Source of the DNA: Gammaproteobacteria bacterium MFB021
GTDB lineage: Bacteria > Pseudomonadota > Gammaproteobacteria > Pseudomonadales > Halomonadaceae
Reading direction: 5' to 3'
Assembly: GCA_000737985.1 (NCBI GenBank)
Contig: JNVT01000051.1
Coordinates: 62,001-126,000, forward strand
Length of the DNA stretch: 64,000 bases
In this document: in pieces, positions 16,170 to 24,773 of the stretch
Layout: the number at the start of each line of letters is the position of its first letter
Numbering within the stretch: the first letter of the stretch is position 1
Position numbers and translations under genes: made by a program
Notes under the pieces: model-generated
The model's input: only the letters and a program-made list of their open reading frames with translations
What the model was told of the DNA's origin: nothing
Databases searched by the model: none

Positions 16170-18475
16170 TGCTGCGCCCGCTGACCTCGCCGCCGCCCCT
16201 GACTCCGCTTCCGGGCTCCTGGGGCTGGCTCAAGCGCACCACGCGCCTGGTCTGTCAGCCGCGCTTGCTGCCGCTGGCCGGGCTCGAGGCGCTGACGGTG
16301 CCGGGGTCACGCTACGCCTGGCGGGCGCTCGATGACGACCCCCAGTTCCTGTGGCGGCGCCAGCTGCCGCTGCCCGGCTGGCACATGCTCGAAGTGCGCC
16401 TGGATCACGCTGGCGCCAGCGCCGCGGTAAAGCTCTATTTCGATACCGGCGATGGCTTCGACGAGGCGCACAGTCTCTATCTGGCGCTGCGCGCCGGGCG
16501 CGTCTCCAAGCGGCTGTGCTATATCCCGCCGACCCTGCGCGCGATCCGCTTCGATCCGCTGGAGAGCACCGGGGAGTTCAGCGTCGAGCATCTGCGTCTG
16601 GTCTGGCTGACGCCGGGATTTGCCCATGAGCGGCTCGCCCAGCGGCTGACCAATCTGCACCCGGACTGGCTGCAGACGCCCCGGCAGCAGCTGATCACCT
16701 CACTCAAGCGGCGTGCGAGCGAGCGCGGGGTGGCCTGGCGCGAGCTGGCACTGGCGCAGTACGAGGCGACCTTCGCCCGGACCTGCCCCAGCGCCAGCTA
16801 TCGGGCGTGGCTCGACCGCCACCCCACGCCGCCGGCTGAGGCGATCGCCACGCGTCTGGCCGCCTTCGACTGGACTCCGACGATCTCGGTCCTGCTGCCG
16901 ACCCATGACACCGAGCCCGCGTATCTGACGCGCTGTCTCGACTCGGTGCTCGCGCAGAGCTACCCCCACTGGCAGCTGTGCATCGCCGACGACGCCTCGC
17001 GCGACCCGCAGGTGATGCGGACGCTGTCGCGCTACGCCGCGGCAGATGCGCGCATCGCGCTGATACGGCGGGAGCGTAACGGGCATATCTGCGCCGCCAG
17101 CAACAGCGCCCTCGAGCTGGCCCGGGGCGAGTTCGTGGCGCTGCTCGACCACGATGACGAGCTGGCCCGGGATGCGCTCTTTCATGTGGCCGAGGCGCTG
17201 CAGCGACAGCCCGATGCCGAGGTGCTCTACAGCGACGAGGACAAGATCGATGAGCGCGGTGAGCGTTTCGATCCCCACTTCAAGCCGGCATGGAACCCGG
17301 ATCTGCTGCTGGGCCAGAACTATCTGTCGCATCTGAGCGTCTACCGCACCGCTCGGGTGCGGGCGCTGGGTGGGTTCCGTCTCGGCCTGGAAGGGAGCCA
17401 GGATCATGATCTGGCGTTGCGCTGCACCCGCGGACTGAGCGCCGAACGCATCGTGCATATTCCCCAGGTGCTCTATCACTGGCGCGCCGCCGGTACTTCG
17501 ACCGCCGGCGCGGCCGCGTCCAAGGCCTATACCGGCGCCGCCGGGCTGCGCGCGGTGCGCGAGCATCTGGCCAGCGAGACTCCCGCGGCGCGGGTCGAGG
17601 CGGGTCGCTTCCCCAATACCTATCGGGTCCACTGGCCGTTGCCGCAGCCGGCACCGCTGGTCAGCCTCCTGGTGCCCACCCGCGACCGGGTCGAGATCCT
17701 CGAGCCCTGCGTGCGTGCGCTGCTGGAGCGCACGGCCTATCCCAACCTCGAGCTGCTGATCCTCGACAACGATTCACGCGATCCCGCCACCCTCGACTTC
17801 TTCACCGCGATCGCCGCCGACCCACGGGTGCGTGTGCTGCGCTGGCCGGGGCCTTTCAACTACTCGGCGCTCAACAACTTCGGTGCGGCCCAGGCCCGCG
17901 GCACGGTTCTTGGGCTGGTCAACAACGACATCGAGCCGATGCATCCGGAGTGGCTGACGGAGATGGTCGCCCATGCCTGCCGCCCCGAGATCGGCTGCGT
18001 CGGCGCCAAGCTCTACTACCCCAACGGCACCATCCAGCACGCCGGCGTGGTGCTCGGTGTGGGCGGCGTGGCGGGGCATGCGCACAAGTACTTCAGCGGG
18101 CATCAGCCGGGCTACTTCTCACGTCTGCATCTGGCCCAGAACTACTCCGCGGTGACCGCCGCCTGCCTGGTGGTGCGCCGCGAGGTCTTCACCGCCGTCG
18201 GCGGCCTCGATGCAGACCATCTGGCAGTGGCGTTCAACGATGTCGATTTCTGCCTGCGGGTGCGTGACGCCGGCTACCGCAATCTGTGGACGCCGTTTGC
18301 CGAACTCTACCACCACGAGTCGGTCTCGCGCGGCAGCGATGACACCCAGGCCAAACGCGCGCGGGCGGCCAGCGAGGCCCAGTACATGCGCCGCCGCTGG
18401 GGGGCGAGGCTGTTCACCGATCCGGCCTATCACCCGCACCTGACCCTGACCCATGAGGATTTTTCGCTGCGCTGA
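16169..18475 (+). CDS. Tandem GT2 glycosyltransferase
   Basis: A 768-residue protein with an N-terminal beta-rich region (about 30-150), then two complete family 2 glycosyltransferase domains. The first (about 235-480) has SVLLPTHDTE, ADDASRDP and DHDDE near 327. The second (about 495-760) has SLLVPTRDR, LDNDSRDP, VNNDIEP near 584 and the acceptor-side NDVDFCLRV motif. Such two-domain enzymes usually add two different sugars or build a repeat. The ATG at 16169 overlaps the previous stop (TGATG); a GTG three bases earlier is also possible. It is predicted to be cytoplasmic, building the capsule polymer. Confidence 0.9.
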   Translation: MLRPLTSPPPLTPLPGSWGWLKRTTRLVCQPRLLPLAGLEALTVPGSRYAWRALDDDPQFLWRRQLPLPGWHMLEVRLDHAGASAAVKLYFDTGDGFDEAHSLYLALRAGRVSKRLCYIPPTLRAIRFDPLESTGEFSVEHLRLVWLTPGFAHERLAQRLTNLHPDWLQTPRQQLITSLKRRASERGVAWRELALAQYEATFARTCPSASYRAWLDRHPTPPAEAIATRLAAFDWTPTISVLLPTHDTEPAYLTRCLDSVLAQSYPHWQLCIADDASRDPQVMRTLSRYAAADARIALIRRERNGHICAASNSALELARGEFVALLDHDDELARDALFHVAEALQRQPDAEVLYSDEDKIDERGERFDPHFKPAWNPDLLLGQNYLSHLSVYRTARVRALGGFRLGLEGSQDHDLALRCTRGLSAERIVHIPQVLYHWRAAGTSTAGAAASKAYTGAAGLRAVREHLASETPAARVEAGRFPNTYRVHWPLPQPAPLVSLLVPTRDRVEILEPCVRALLERTAYPNLELLILDNDSRDPATLDFFTAIAADPRVRVLRWPGPFNYSALNNFGAAQARGTVLGLVNNDIEPMHPEWLTEMVAHACRPEIGCVGAKLYYPNGTIQHAGVVLGVGGVAGHAHKYFSGHQPGYFSRLHLAQNYSAVTAACLVVRREVFTAVGGLDADHLAVAFNDVDFCLRVRDAGYRNLWTPFAELYHHESVSRGSDDTQAKRARAASEAQYMRRRWGARLFTDPAYHPHLTLTHEDFSLR

Positions 18476-18594
18476 ACCAGGCCACCCGCGTGGCCGAGAA
18501 GGCGCACGAATACCGTTTCTTCTTCACGCCGAGACCTCGTCGACCCCGGTCTCGTCGCCGCTGATCTTTCCACCCTGACGACAGGAAGCCGAAC

Positions 18595-19545
18595 ATGCAT
18601 ACCGAGTTCACCGCCATCACCATGGTCAGAGGCGAGGAGGACGTGGTCTACGCCGCCTGCCTGCACCACCTGCGTCTGGGGTTCGACCGCCTGGTCGTGC
18701 TCAGCCATGTCGAGCACGCCTTTCTGCGCGAATGCGTGGCGCGTCTGCGGGCGCAGTTCCCCGAACGTGAGATCGGCTTCGTCGAGATCGAGGATGAGCA
18801 GGGTTTCTCCAAGCGCAAGGCCGACTATATCCAGGGCGCACTGGAGATCTATCTCAAACGCGACTGCCACAACGTGGTCTACGGCTTCGATGCCGACGAG
18901 TTCCTGACCTTCAACCACGGGCGCGGGGTGAAGGCGTTCTTCGACGCCTTCTGTCAGCGCTTCCCCGGTGAGGAGAATCTCAAGCGCTTTTACTTCCGCA
19001 TGCCCTGGATCAACGTGATCTGCAAGACGCCGATACCGCCCCAGCCCGATCTACAGGGCCGGCTGCTGGACGCCGAGTATTGGTCGCTGGGCGAGCAGGC
19101 GTCGGATACCAAGGCGCTGTGCCTCTATCGCCAGTCCCACCGCCTGCACATGGGTTACCACTGGCTGATGGCCAAGAGCGACCAGAGCGTGCTCGAACCG
19201 GATGCCGAGGCGACCGCCTTCGCCCGTGAGTGGGAGGCGTGCGTCTACCACCTGCCGCTGCGCAACGTCGAGCAGTTCTTCGCGCGGATCGGTAACTACG
19301 TCGCCAGCGCCGCCAAGCAGGAGAAGCACAACCGACTGAGCCGCTTCTTCCTCGACAACCCGCACGTCAATCGCCAGCACTTTTTCGAGATGTGCGTGGC
19401 GCCGGAGCCGAGCTTCAAGGATTACGACGAACTCAAGCGCCACCTGGGCGCAGGGATCGACGAGATGGTGCTGATGGCCTTCACCAAGCTGATGGTCAAG
19501 CCGCGCCTGGACATTGGCCGCGCGCTGCTCGCGCCGCCGGCCTGA
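18595..19545 (+). CDS. Glycosyltransferase, GT2/GT92-like
   Basis: A 316-residue protein whose N-terminal half resembles the glycosyltransferase domain of the gene at 14319: TAITMVRGEEDVVYAACLHHL matches the nucleotide-binding strand, and FDADEF near residues 98-103 is the metal-binding motif. The C-terminal HRLHMGYHWLM and HLPLRNVEQF blocks are usual for this group, where a His-containing motif follows the catalytic region. There is no sulfotransferase part. AGGAAG precedes the ATG. The acceptor and donor cannot be read from the sequence. The 119-base gap upstream holds a small hairpin (GGCCAC with GTGGCC, 18480-18495). Confidence 0.8.
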   Translation: MHTEFTAITMVRGEEDVVYAACLHHLRLGFDRLVVLSHVEHAFLRECVARLRAQFPEREIGFVEIEDEQGFSKRKADYIQGALEIYLKRDCHNVVYGFDADEFLTFNHGRGVKAFFDAFCQRFPGEENLKRFYFRMPWINVICKTPIPPQPDLQGRLLDAEYWSLGEQASDTKALCLYRQSHRLHMGYHWLMAKSDQSVLEPDAEATAFAREWEACVYHLPLRNVEQFFARIGNYVASAAKQEKHNRLSRFFLDNPHVNRQHFFEMCVAPEPSFKDYDELKRHLGAGIDEMVLMAFTKLMVKPRLDIGRALLAPPA

Positions 19546-19606
19546 ACCGCGACCGGCGCGGCCGCCGGGCACGTGACACCACCGCCAACCCGAGGGGGAT
19601 TCGATC

Positions 19607-20632
19607 ATGCGCTATCCACGCTGGGTGGTACTGAGCGACGGCAGCTGTCCGACCGAGGATATCTATTTCCTGGGGTCGGCGGCACCCTGGCTGCAGGCTC
19701 GGGGTGTCGAGGTCAGACGTATCGACACCAGCTACTGGCGGCTGCCGATCATGTGCATGCCGTGGCTGGTGGGGGAGATGCGCCATGCCCATGTCCTGGT
19801 CTGTCGTTCACTCAATGCCTACTGGCTCTCCTGGCTGGAGGCCAATCGCGAGCGCCTGGCGACGATCCGCTATCTGGTCGACGACGACATCCCTGCGGCG
19901 GCCGAGGACCCGCGTCTGCCGGCGAGCTATCGTCGGCGCATGCGCCATGTCGCTACGCAGCTGCAGCCGCGGCTGTTCGCCCTGGCCGACGAGGTGATCG
20001 CCAGCAGCGCCGCACTGGGCCAGCAGCTGCGTCGCCACCATCCGGCGGTGGCGGTGCTGACCCCGCCGCTGATCGGCGAACCGCTGGCGACCACGCCGCC
20101 ACCGGCGCTGACGCGGATCGGCTTCTACGGCTCGCGCGCGCATCTGGGCGATCTCGAGGCGATCACGCCGGCGCTGGTGGCGCTGCACCAATGCCACACC
20201 GAGCTCTCCTTCGAGATCATGCTTGGCGAGCACACGCCGCGGGCGCTGCAGGGGCTCGCCCGGGTGCAGACTCCGCGGGCGCTGAACTGGCGCGCCTTCC
20301 AGCGCTATCGCGGCCAGCACAGTGCGGACATCGGCCTGACGCCGATGGTCGATACGCCGTTCAATGCCGGCAAGTCGCACATCAAGTTTCTCGACAACGC
20401 CCTGATGGGGAGCGTGGGCATCTACAGCCGCTGCTCGCCCTACCGCGATGTGGTCGAGGATGGTGTCGACGGGCTGCTGGTGGATAACGCCGAGGCGGAC
20501 TGGCGCGGGGCCGTGGAGCGACTGGTACAGCAGCCCGGCGAGGCCCGAGCGATGGCCCGCCGTGCGGCATACAAGGCGCGTGAGCTCGGCGACCCGGCGC
20601 GGGCGCGGGCGTTCTGGTGGGCGCGACGTTAA
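19607..20632 (+). CDS. GT-B glycosyltransferase
   Basis: A 341-residue protein of the two-Rossmann-domain GT-B type (family 1/4-like). The C-terminal half is characteristic: IGFYGSRAHLGDL starts the donor-binding domain, and FNAGKSHIKFLDNALMG followed by SPYRDVVEDGVDGLLV is the usual nucleotide-sugar site, including the Glu of the E-x7-E region. The N-terminal half is short, with RYLVDDDIP in the acceptor domain. GAGGGGG precedes the start. It is the last plus-strand gene of the capsule locus; a repeat-like stretch and a strong terminator follow. Confidence 0.85.
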   Translation: MRYPRWVVLSDGSCPTEDIYFLGSAAPWLQARGVEVRRIDTSYWRLPIMCMPWLVGEMRHAHVLVCRSLNAYWLSWLEANRERLATIRYLVDDDIPAAAEDPRLPASYRRRMRHVATQLQPRLFALADEVIASSAALGQQLRRHHPAVAVLTPPLIGEPLATTPPPALTRIGFYGSRAHLGDLEAITPALVALHQCHTELSFEIMLGEHTPRALQGLARVQTPRALNWRAFQRYRGQHSADIGLTPMVDTPFNAGKSHIKFLDNALMGSVGIYSRCSPYRDVVEDGVDGLLVDNAEADWRGAVERLVQQPGEARAMARRAAYKARELGDPARARAFWWARR

Positions 20633-20830
20633 GAGCGCCTTTTCACGACCGCTAGACGACGAGGGCTTATCCGGCGGCAGGGCGTCGCGAGGGCGCTGTA
20701 GACCCCTCCCTGGGCGCTCCCTTTGCCATCCCTGGCAAAGGACCCTAGCTTTGCTCTGCTCCCGGCGCCCATCGTCAGATGGGGTTGGAAATGGACGCTA
20801 AGGCTGTACTGGACGCCGAGGGCGCCATCG
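20633..20830. repeat. Intergenic stretch with a stem-loop, likely repeat element
   Basis: This stretch holds a perfect nine-base-pair stem-loop (CCTTTGCCA, TCCC loop, TGGCAAAGG) inside conserved-looking, non-coding sequence (CGAGGGCGCTGTAGACCC, GGACGCTAAGGCTGTACTGG). It has the look of a dispersed genomic repeat, but only one copy occurs here, so this is unproven. Confidence 0.35.
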
Positions 20831-20838
20831 GCAACAGA

Positions 20839-20868
20839 CCGCCCGCCCGGGGAGACCCGGGCGGGCGG
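20839..20868. terminator. Strong hairpin between convergent capsule genes
   Basis: A 13-base-pair perfect stem (20839-20851 with 20856-20868) and a GAGA loop sit between the convergent GT-B and kpsS-like genes. There is a short TT run on the plus side. It probably terminates transcription from both directions. Confidence 0.7.
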
Positions 20869-20917
20869 TTGACGTTTCAGGGCGGGTGGCAGCGGCACGC
20901 AGGCTCGCCGGGCCGAT

Positions 20918-22132
20918 TCAGGAGGCGACTCGGGCGTGGGAGGCGTGGAGCAGCTGCTCGATCGGCGAGATGTTGGCGGTGAGCCGCTCGGCGGCCTCGA
21001 TCACGGCGCGATCGCGGCCGGCGCTGGCGTGGAAGTCGCCCTCGATCTGGGTGGCGTGGATCAGCACCCGCCGGAAGGCGTGGTAGAGATCGGTCTCGGG
21101 CGCGCGCGGATAGCGCCAGAACAGCTCCAGGTCGTCGCTCGTCGCCAGCCCCGGCAGGCAGTAGTGGGCGTCGCTGAGGGCGAATAGCGGACAGCCCTCG
21201 GCCAGGGCCAGGTGAGCTTCGGGTTCGCCCTGGCCAACCCAGCCACTGGCGTGGGGCAGCAGTCGCGGTAGCTGCATGGGGTCGAGAAAGCCGAGCCGCT
21301 CCCCCAGTGCCAGCCGCCTTGCCAGGCGTGCCAACCAGCGGCGGGGCGGGCGCCGATGGCGGTCGGCCGCGGTCGGCAGCAGCAGCAGTCGGCAGCGGGC
21401 CGGGGCGACGCGGGCGAAGCCGGCGATCACGCGCTCGAGGTGGCGGCGCTGGGCCGCCTGGTCGTCGTGTCCCAACTGGCCACCGCTGGAGAGAATGAAA
21501 AAGGGCCCCTGGTCGAGCTCGATGGCTCGTGTCCGCTGGCCGGCCGGCGATGGTGTCATGGGCCAGATGGAGGGCCGCTGGTCGGTCATGGGAGACACGC
21601 TCGCGGCTCCACGCCGCGGGGTCAGCCGTGCGCCCAGCCGATAGAGCACGGGCAGCGTTGGTGCCAGGAACCCGGGCGCCGGCCATACGGCCGGTGCGGC
21701 CGGCTCGCTGAGCCCTTCGGCGGCGGCGTGGAACCACCAGGGGTCGCGTGGTAGCAGCGAGCGCGCGCCGCTGCCTTCACGCTCCAGCGTGATGCGGCCC
21801 GGGCCCAGATAGCCGTGTTCGAAGAGGTGATTGCGGATGCCGTAGCGTCGGGCGAGCGCAACCGCCAGAGCGTGCGTGGGGATATTCATCTGGAACAGCA
21901 CCTGGTCGGTCACGTGGTGCTGACGCCAAAGCTCGCCGAGCACGTGGGGCAGCATCGCCAGTGGATGACGAAAGCTCAGCGCGCCGGGGTGATGCCAGTA
22001 GAGACGCTCACCGAGATGCAAGTGCAGCTTGACCACGCGATGCCCATCGTCCAGCAGGCGCTGGGCCAGTTGGCCGAAGAATGGGGAGGCGGGGCCTTCA
22101 AGGAACAGATAGGTGCGTTGGGGAAAGAACAT
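20918..22132 (-). CDS. kpsS: Capsule polysaccharide biosynthesis protein, KpsS-like
   Basis: A 404-residue protein of the Capsule_synth family. KpsS adds Kdo to a phosphatidylglycerol anchor, starting the poly-Kdo linker of ABC-exported capsules; KpsC extends it. The N-terminus (YLFLEGPASPFFGQLAQRLL, then GHRVVKLHLHLGERLYW) and the HLFEHGYLGPGRITLERE block match the KpsS/KpsC pattern. A Gln/Glu-containing GQGEPEAHLALAEGCPLFAL block lies in the C-terminal half. It is convergent to the other capsule genes and needs its own promoter. No KpsC, KpsF or KpsU is in the window; they may lie left of position 1. The start ATG has no strong ribosome site. Confidence 0.82.
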   Translation of the reverse strand: MFFPQRTYLFLEGPASPFFGQLAQRLLDDGHRVVKLHLHLGERLYWHHPGALSFRHPLAMLPHVLGELWRQHHVTDQVLFQMNIPTHALAVALARRYGIRNHLFEHGYLGPGRITLEREGSGARSLLPRDPWWFHAAAEGLSEPAAPAVWPAPGFLAPTLPVLYRLGARLTPRRGAASVSPMTDQRPSIWPMTPSPAGQRTRAIELDQGPFFILSSGGQLGHDDQAAQRRHLERVIAGFARVAPARCRLLLLPTAADRHRRPPRRWLARLARRLALGERLGFLDPMQLPRLLPHASGWVGQGEPEAHLALAEGCPLFALSDAHYCLPGLATSDDLELFWRYPRAPETDLYHAFRRVLIHATQIEGDFHASAGRDRAVIEAAERLTANISPIEQLLHASHARVAS

Positions 22133-22397
22133 GGCGGCGGATCCGGCGTGTCAGTGCCGGTGTGCGCATGCCCGTGATGATGCCCGTAATGAGCGCGCGG
22201 GAAGGCGATGCCGGCGGGTCTTTCTGACTCTAGCGACGGCGTTTCACCGTGGCATGACCCGATCGCATGAATCTGGCGCTGGCTTATATCAGCGTTTTCG
22301 CTTCCTCAGGGCCGAAATATCTCAGTCCGACATAGCGCCGGCGCCGAAGCGTGGGGAGGCGGGAGAGGGCCCGAGGCTTTCGGGGTCGACATGCCAA
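22133..22397. other. Intergenic region upstream of kpsS-like gene
   Basis: Together with the adjacent hairpin this makes about 340 bases without a gene. It should contain the promoter of the leftward kpsS-like gene. A GATATAA-like box on the minus strand near 22288-22296 is the only -10 candidate noticed, without a convincing -35. Nothing else was seen. Confidence 0.4.
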
Positions 22398-22421
22398 ACG
22401 CCCCATGCAGGGATGGGGCGT
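22398..22421 (-). terminator. Terminator of prc
   Basis: ACGCCCCA and TGGGGCGT form an eight-base-pair stem with an eight-base loop, about 50 bases past the prc stop. Read on the minus strand it is followed by TTTGG. Confidence 0.65.
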
Positions 22422-22472
22422 CTGGTATTCGCGGGTGCGCGCGGCCCGTGGTGATAGCCGGCGCGCGGTGGC

Positions 22473-24623
22473 TCAGTTGGCGGGGGGCTTCTGCATCAGC
22501 TGGGCGTAGTCGAGCAGGATCTGCGAGGTCTCCTGCAGCTCGGCGCGGTCGATTGGCTCGACGTCGTCGGCCTTGTCGCCTTTATCGTCCTGCTTGCCCT
22601 TGTCGTCCTTGGCACCCTTGTCGTTCGCGCTGCCACTGTCACTCGCGTTCGACTGGCCGTCGTCGGCCGCGGAGCGATCGCGGGCATCGACCCAGCTCGT
22701 CAGCGGTTCCAGGCCTAGCGCGCGGCGCCGCTGATTCTCCAGCGCCAGCTGCTCGGTCTCCTGAGCTTCCATCTCGCGTTTGCGCTGCTCGGCGTTGAGG
22801 CTGATGCTGGTCTGCTGTTCGCGCAGACGCTTGATCAACTGCGCTTGCTTCTCCAGATAGACGAAGTCCGGATCGTTGGCGACACGCTTGTCATGGCGGT
22901 CCTGCAGGCTCTCAAGGTAGCGCCAGGGCTGACCATACAGGCGGTACTGCACAGGGCGCACGCGATCCCAGGGTAGGGCGTTGTCGAGGGCGCTTTCACC
23001 GATCTCGTCGGGATCGATCAGGCTGGGGAAGAGAATGTCGGGCTCGACACCGCGGTTTTGAGTGCTCTCGCCTGAGATGCGATAGAACTTGGCGCGGGTG
23101 AGTTTGATCTGGCCGTGGCTCAGATCGCTCAGGGTCTGCACCGTGCCCTTGCCGAAGGTGCGGCTACCGATCACCAGGCCGCGACCGTAATCCTGGATCG
23201 CGCCGGCGAAGATCTCCGAAGCCGAGGCGGAAAGGCGATTGACCAGCACCGCCAGCGGGCCGTCGTAGGCCACGCCGGCGTCGGTGTCGCCATACAGGTT
23301 GATGCGACCGCGGGCATCCCGAACCTGCACCGTGGGACCGCGGTCGATGAACAGGCCGATCATCGAGTTGGCTTCCTGCAGGGCGCCGCCGCCGTCGTTG
23401 CGCAGGTCGAGCACGATACCTTCGACGTTCTGCGCCTTGAGCTTGGCGATCTCCTTGGCCACGTCGCGGGTGGTGCTGCGGTAATCGGTCTCGCCCGCCT
23501 GCCAGGCGTCGAAGTCGACGTAGAAGGCGGGGACGGTGATGATCCCGATCTTGTGGGTTTGACCGTCGCGCTGGATCTCCTCGACCTTGCTGTGGGCAGC
23601 CTGATCCTCGAGCTTGACCGTGTCGCGGGTGATCTTGACCTGCTGGGTGCGGGTGACGTCGACCGCCTTGGCCGGGATGATGTCGAGGCGCACGGTGGAG
23701 CCCTTGGCCCCGCGAATCAGCTCGACCACCTGATCCAGACGCATGCCGACCACATTGACCATGTCGCCGTCGTTGCCCTGGCCGACCGCGACGATGCGAT
23801 CTGCCGGTTGCAGCACGCCGCTCTTGTCCGCCGGCCCGCCGGGCACCAGGCTGGAGACCTTGACGTATTCGCCATCGTTCTGGAGCAGCGCGCCGATCCC
23901 CTCGAGCGACAGTCGCATCTGGATGTCGAACGACTCTCCCTGCTGCGGCGAGAGGTATTCGGTATGCGGGTCGACGGTGCCGGTGACTGCGGCCATCAGC
24001 AGCACCAGCACGTCCTCGGCATTGGTCTGACGCACCCGGTTGAGCTGGTTGGTGTAGCGATCGTGCAGCGTCTTCTGGATCTGCTCCGGCGTCTGGTCGT
24101 TGAGCGACAGCGTCAGCGCGGCGTTCTCGAGGCGCTTGCTCCACAGCGCGTCGAGGGACGCCTCGCTGCCGGCCCAGGGCGAGTCCTTGCGGTCGAGCGC
24201 CAGGCGCTCGTTACCGGTATAGGTGTAGTCGATGCCTTGATCGACCCGCGCCACCAGCCACTGCAGGCGCGCTTCGACACGATCCTGGTAACGTGAATAG
24301 AAGGCATAGACGCGGTCCAGATCGCCATCCTCGACGGCGTCATCGAGCGTGGTGTCGAGGTCGCTGAAGTCGTCGACGTCGCGCTGCAGCAGATAGGCGC
24401 GCTGATCGTCGAGCACGTCGAGCAGGCGCTTGAAGGCGCGCTTGGACCAGGCATCGTCGAGGGTGACTTCAGCGTAGGAGCCGTACTGGATCGCCTCCGC
24501 CACTTCCGTCGCCGCCTGGCGCTGTGCATCGGTTGGGGTGGGACCGGCCAGCGCCACGACGCTCCATGCCAGCAGTAGCAAACACATGGCCGCGTGCCGA
24601 GCGGCGACAGTCAGGGTTATCAA
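22473..24623 (-). CDS. prc: Carboxy-terminal (tail-specific) processing protease
   Basis: A 716-residue periplasmic serine protease that trims or degrades proteins from the C-terminus, including cell-wall enzymes and lipoproteins. It has an N-terminal signal peptide (hydrophobic CLLLLAWSVVALA), a PDZ domain near 255-330, and the S41 catalytic core with Ser near 465 (SASASEIFAG) and Lys near 490 (FGKGTVQ), the same 25-residue spacing as E. coli Prc. The C-terminal DUF3340-like region is followed by an unusual Asp/Lys/Ser-rich stretch (about 635-685) before the final helix. The best start is a TTG at 24623 with GGGAG seven bases away; an ATG 12 codons in is the alternative. It is divergent from apeB. 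Confidence 0.95.
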   Translation of the reverse strand: MITLTVAARHAAMCLLLLAWSVVALAGPTPTDAQRQAATEVAEAIQYGSYAEVTLDDAWSKRAFKRLLDVLDDQRAYLLQRDVDDFSDLDTTLDDAVEDGDLDRVYAFYSRYQDRVEARLQWLVARVDQGIDYTYTGNERLALDRKDSPWAGSEASLDALWSKRLENAALTLSLNDQTPEQIQKTLHDRYTNQLNRVRQTNAEDVLVLLMAAVTGTVDPHTEYLSPQQGESFDIQMRLSLEGIGALLQNDGEYVKVSSLVPGGPADKSGVLQPADRIVAVGQGNDGDMVNVVGMRLDQVVELIRGAKGSTVRLDIIPAKAVDVTRTQQVKITRDTVKLEDQAAHSKVEEIQRDGQTHKIGIITVPAFYVDFDAWQAGETDYRSTTRDVAKEIAKLKAQNVEGIVLDLRNDGGGALQEANSMIGLFIDRGPTVQVRDARGRINLYGDTDAGVAYDGPLAVLVNRLSASASEIFAGAIQDYGRGLVIGSRTFGKGTVQTLSDLSHGQIKLTRAKFYRISGESTQNRGVEPDILFPSLIDPDEIGESALDNALPWDRVRPVQYRLYGQPWRYLESLQDRHDKRVANDPDFVYLEKQAQLIKRLREQQTSISLNAEQRKREMEAQETEQLALENQRRRALGLEPLTSWVDARDRSAADDGQSNASDSGSANDKGAKDDKGKQDDKGDKADDVEPIDRAELQETSQILLDYAQLMQKPPAN

Positions 24624-24650
24624 TGAAGCACTCCCGGTTTCCTGTACACT

Positions 24651-24694
24651 CTGTTCCCTTTAAGACTACCGGCTGTTCCCTTTCAGACCACCGG
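24651..24694. repeat. 22-base tandem duplication in the prc/apeB divergent promoter region
   Basis: Two adjacent copies of a 22-base unit starting CTGTTCCCTTT and ending ACCGG (24651-24672 and 24673-24694) differ at only a few positions. They lie in the 150-base region between the divergent starts of prc and apeB and may be a duplicated operator or a replication slip. Confidence 0.6.
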
Positions 24695-24773
24695 ATCCAT
24701 GAATCTTTTTCAGGTTCAAAATCCATTGTAGCAGTCGTATCGACTGCCGACCGACCGCCGTTCGAGGAACCTC

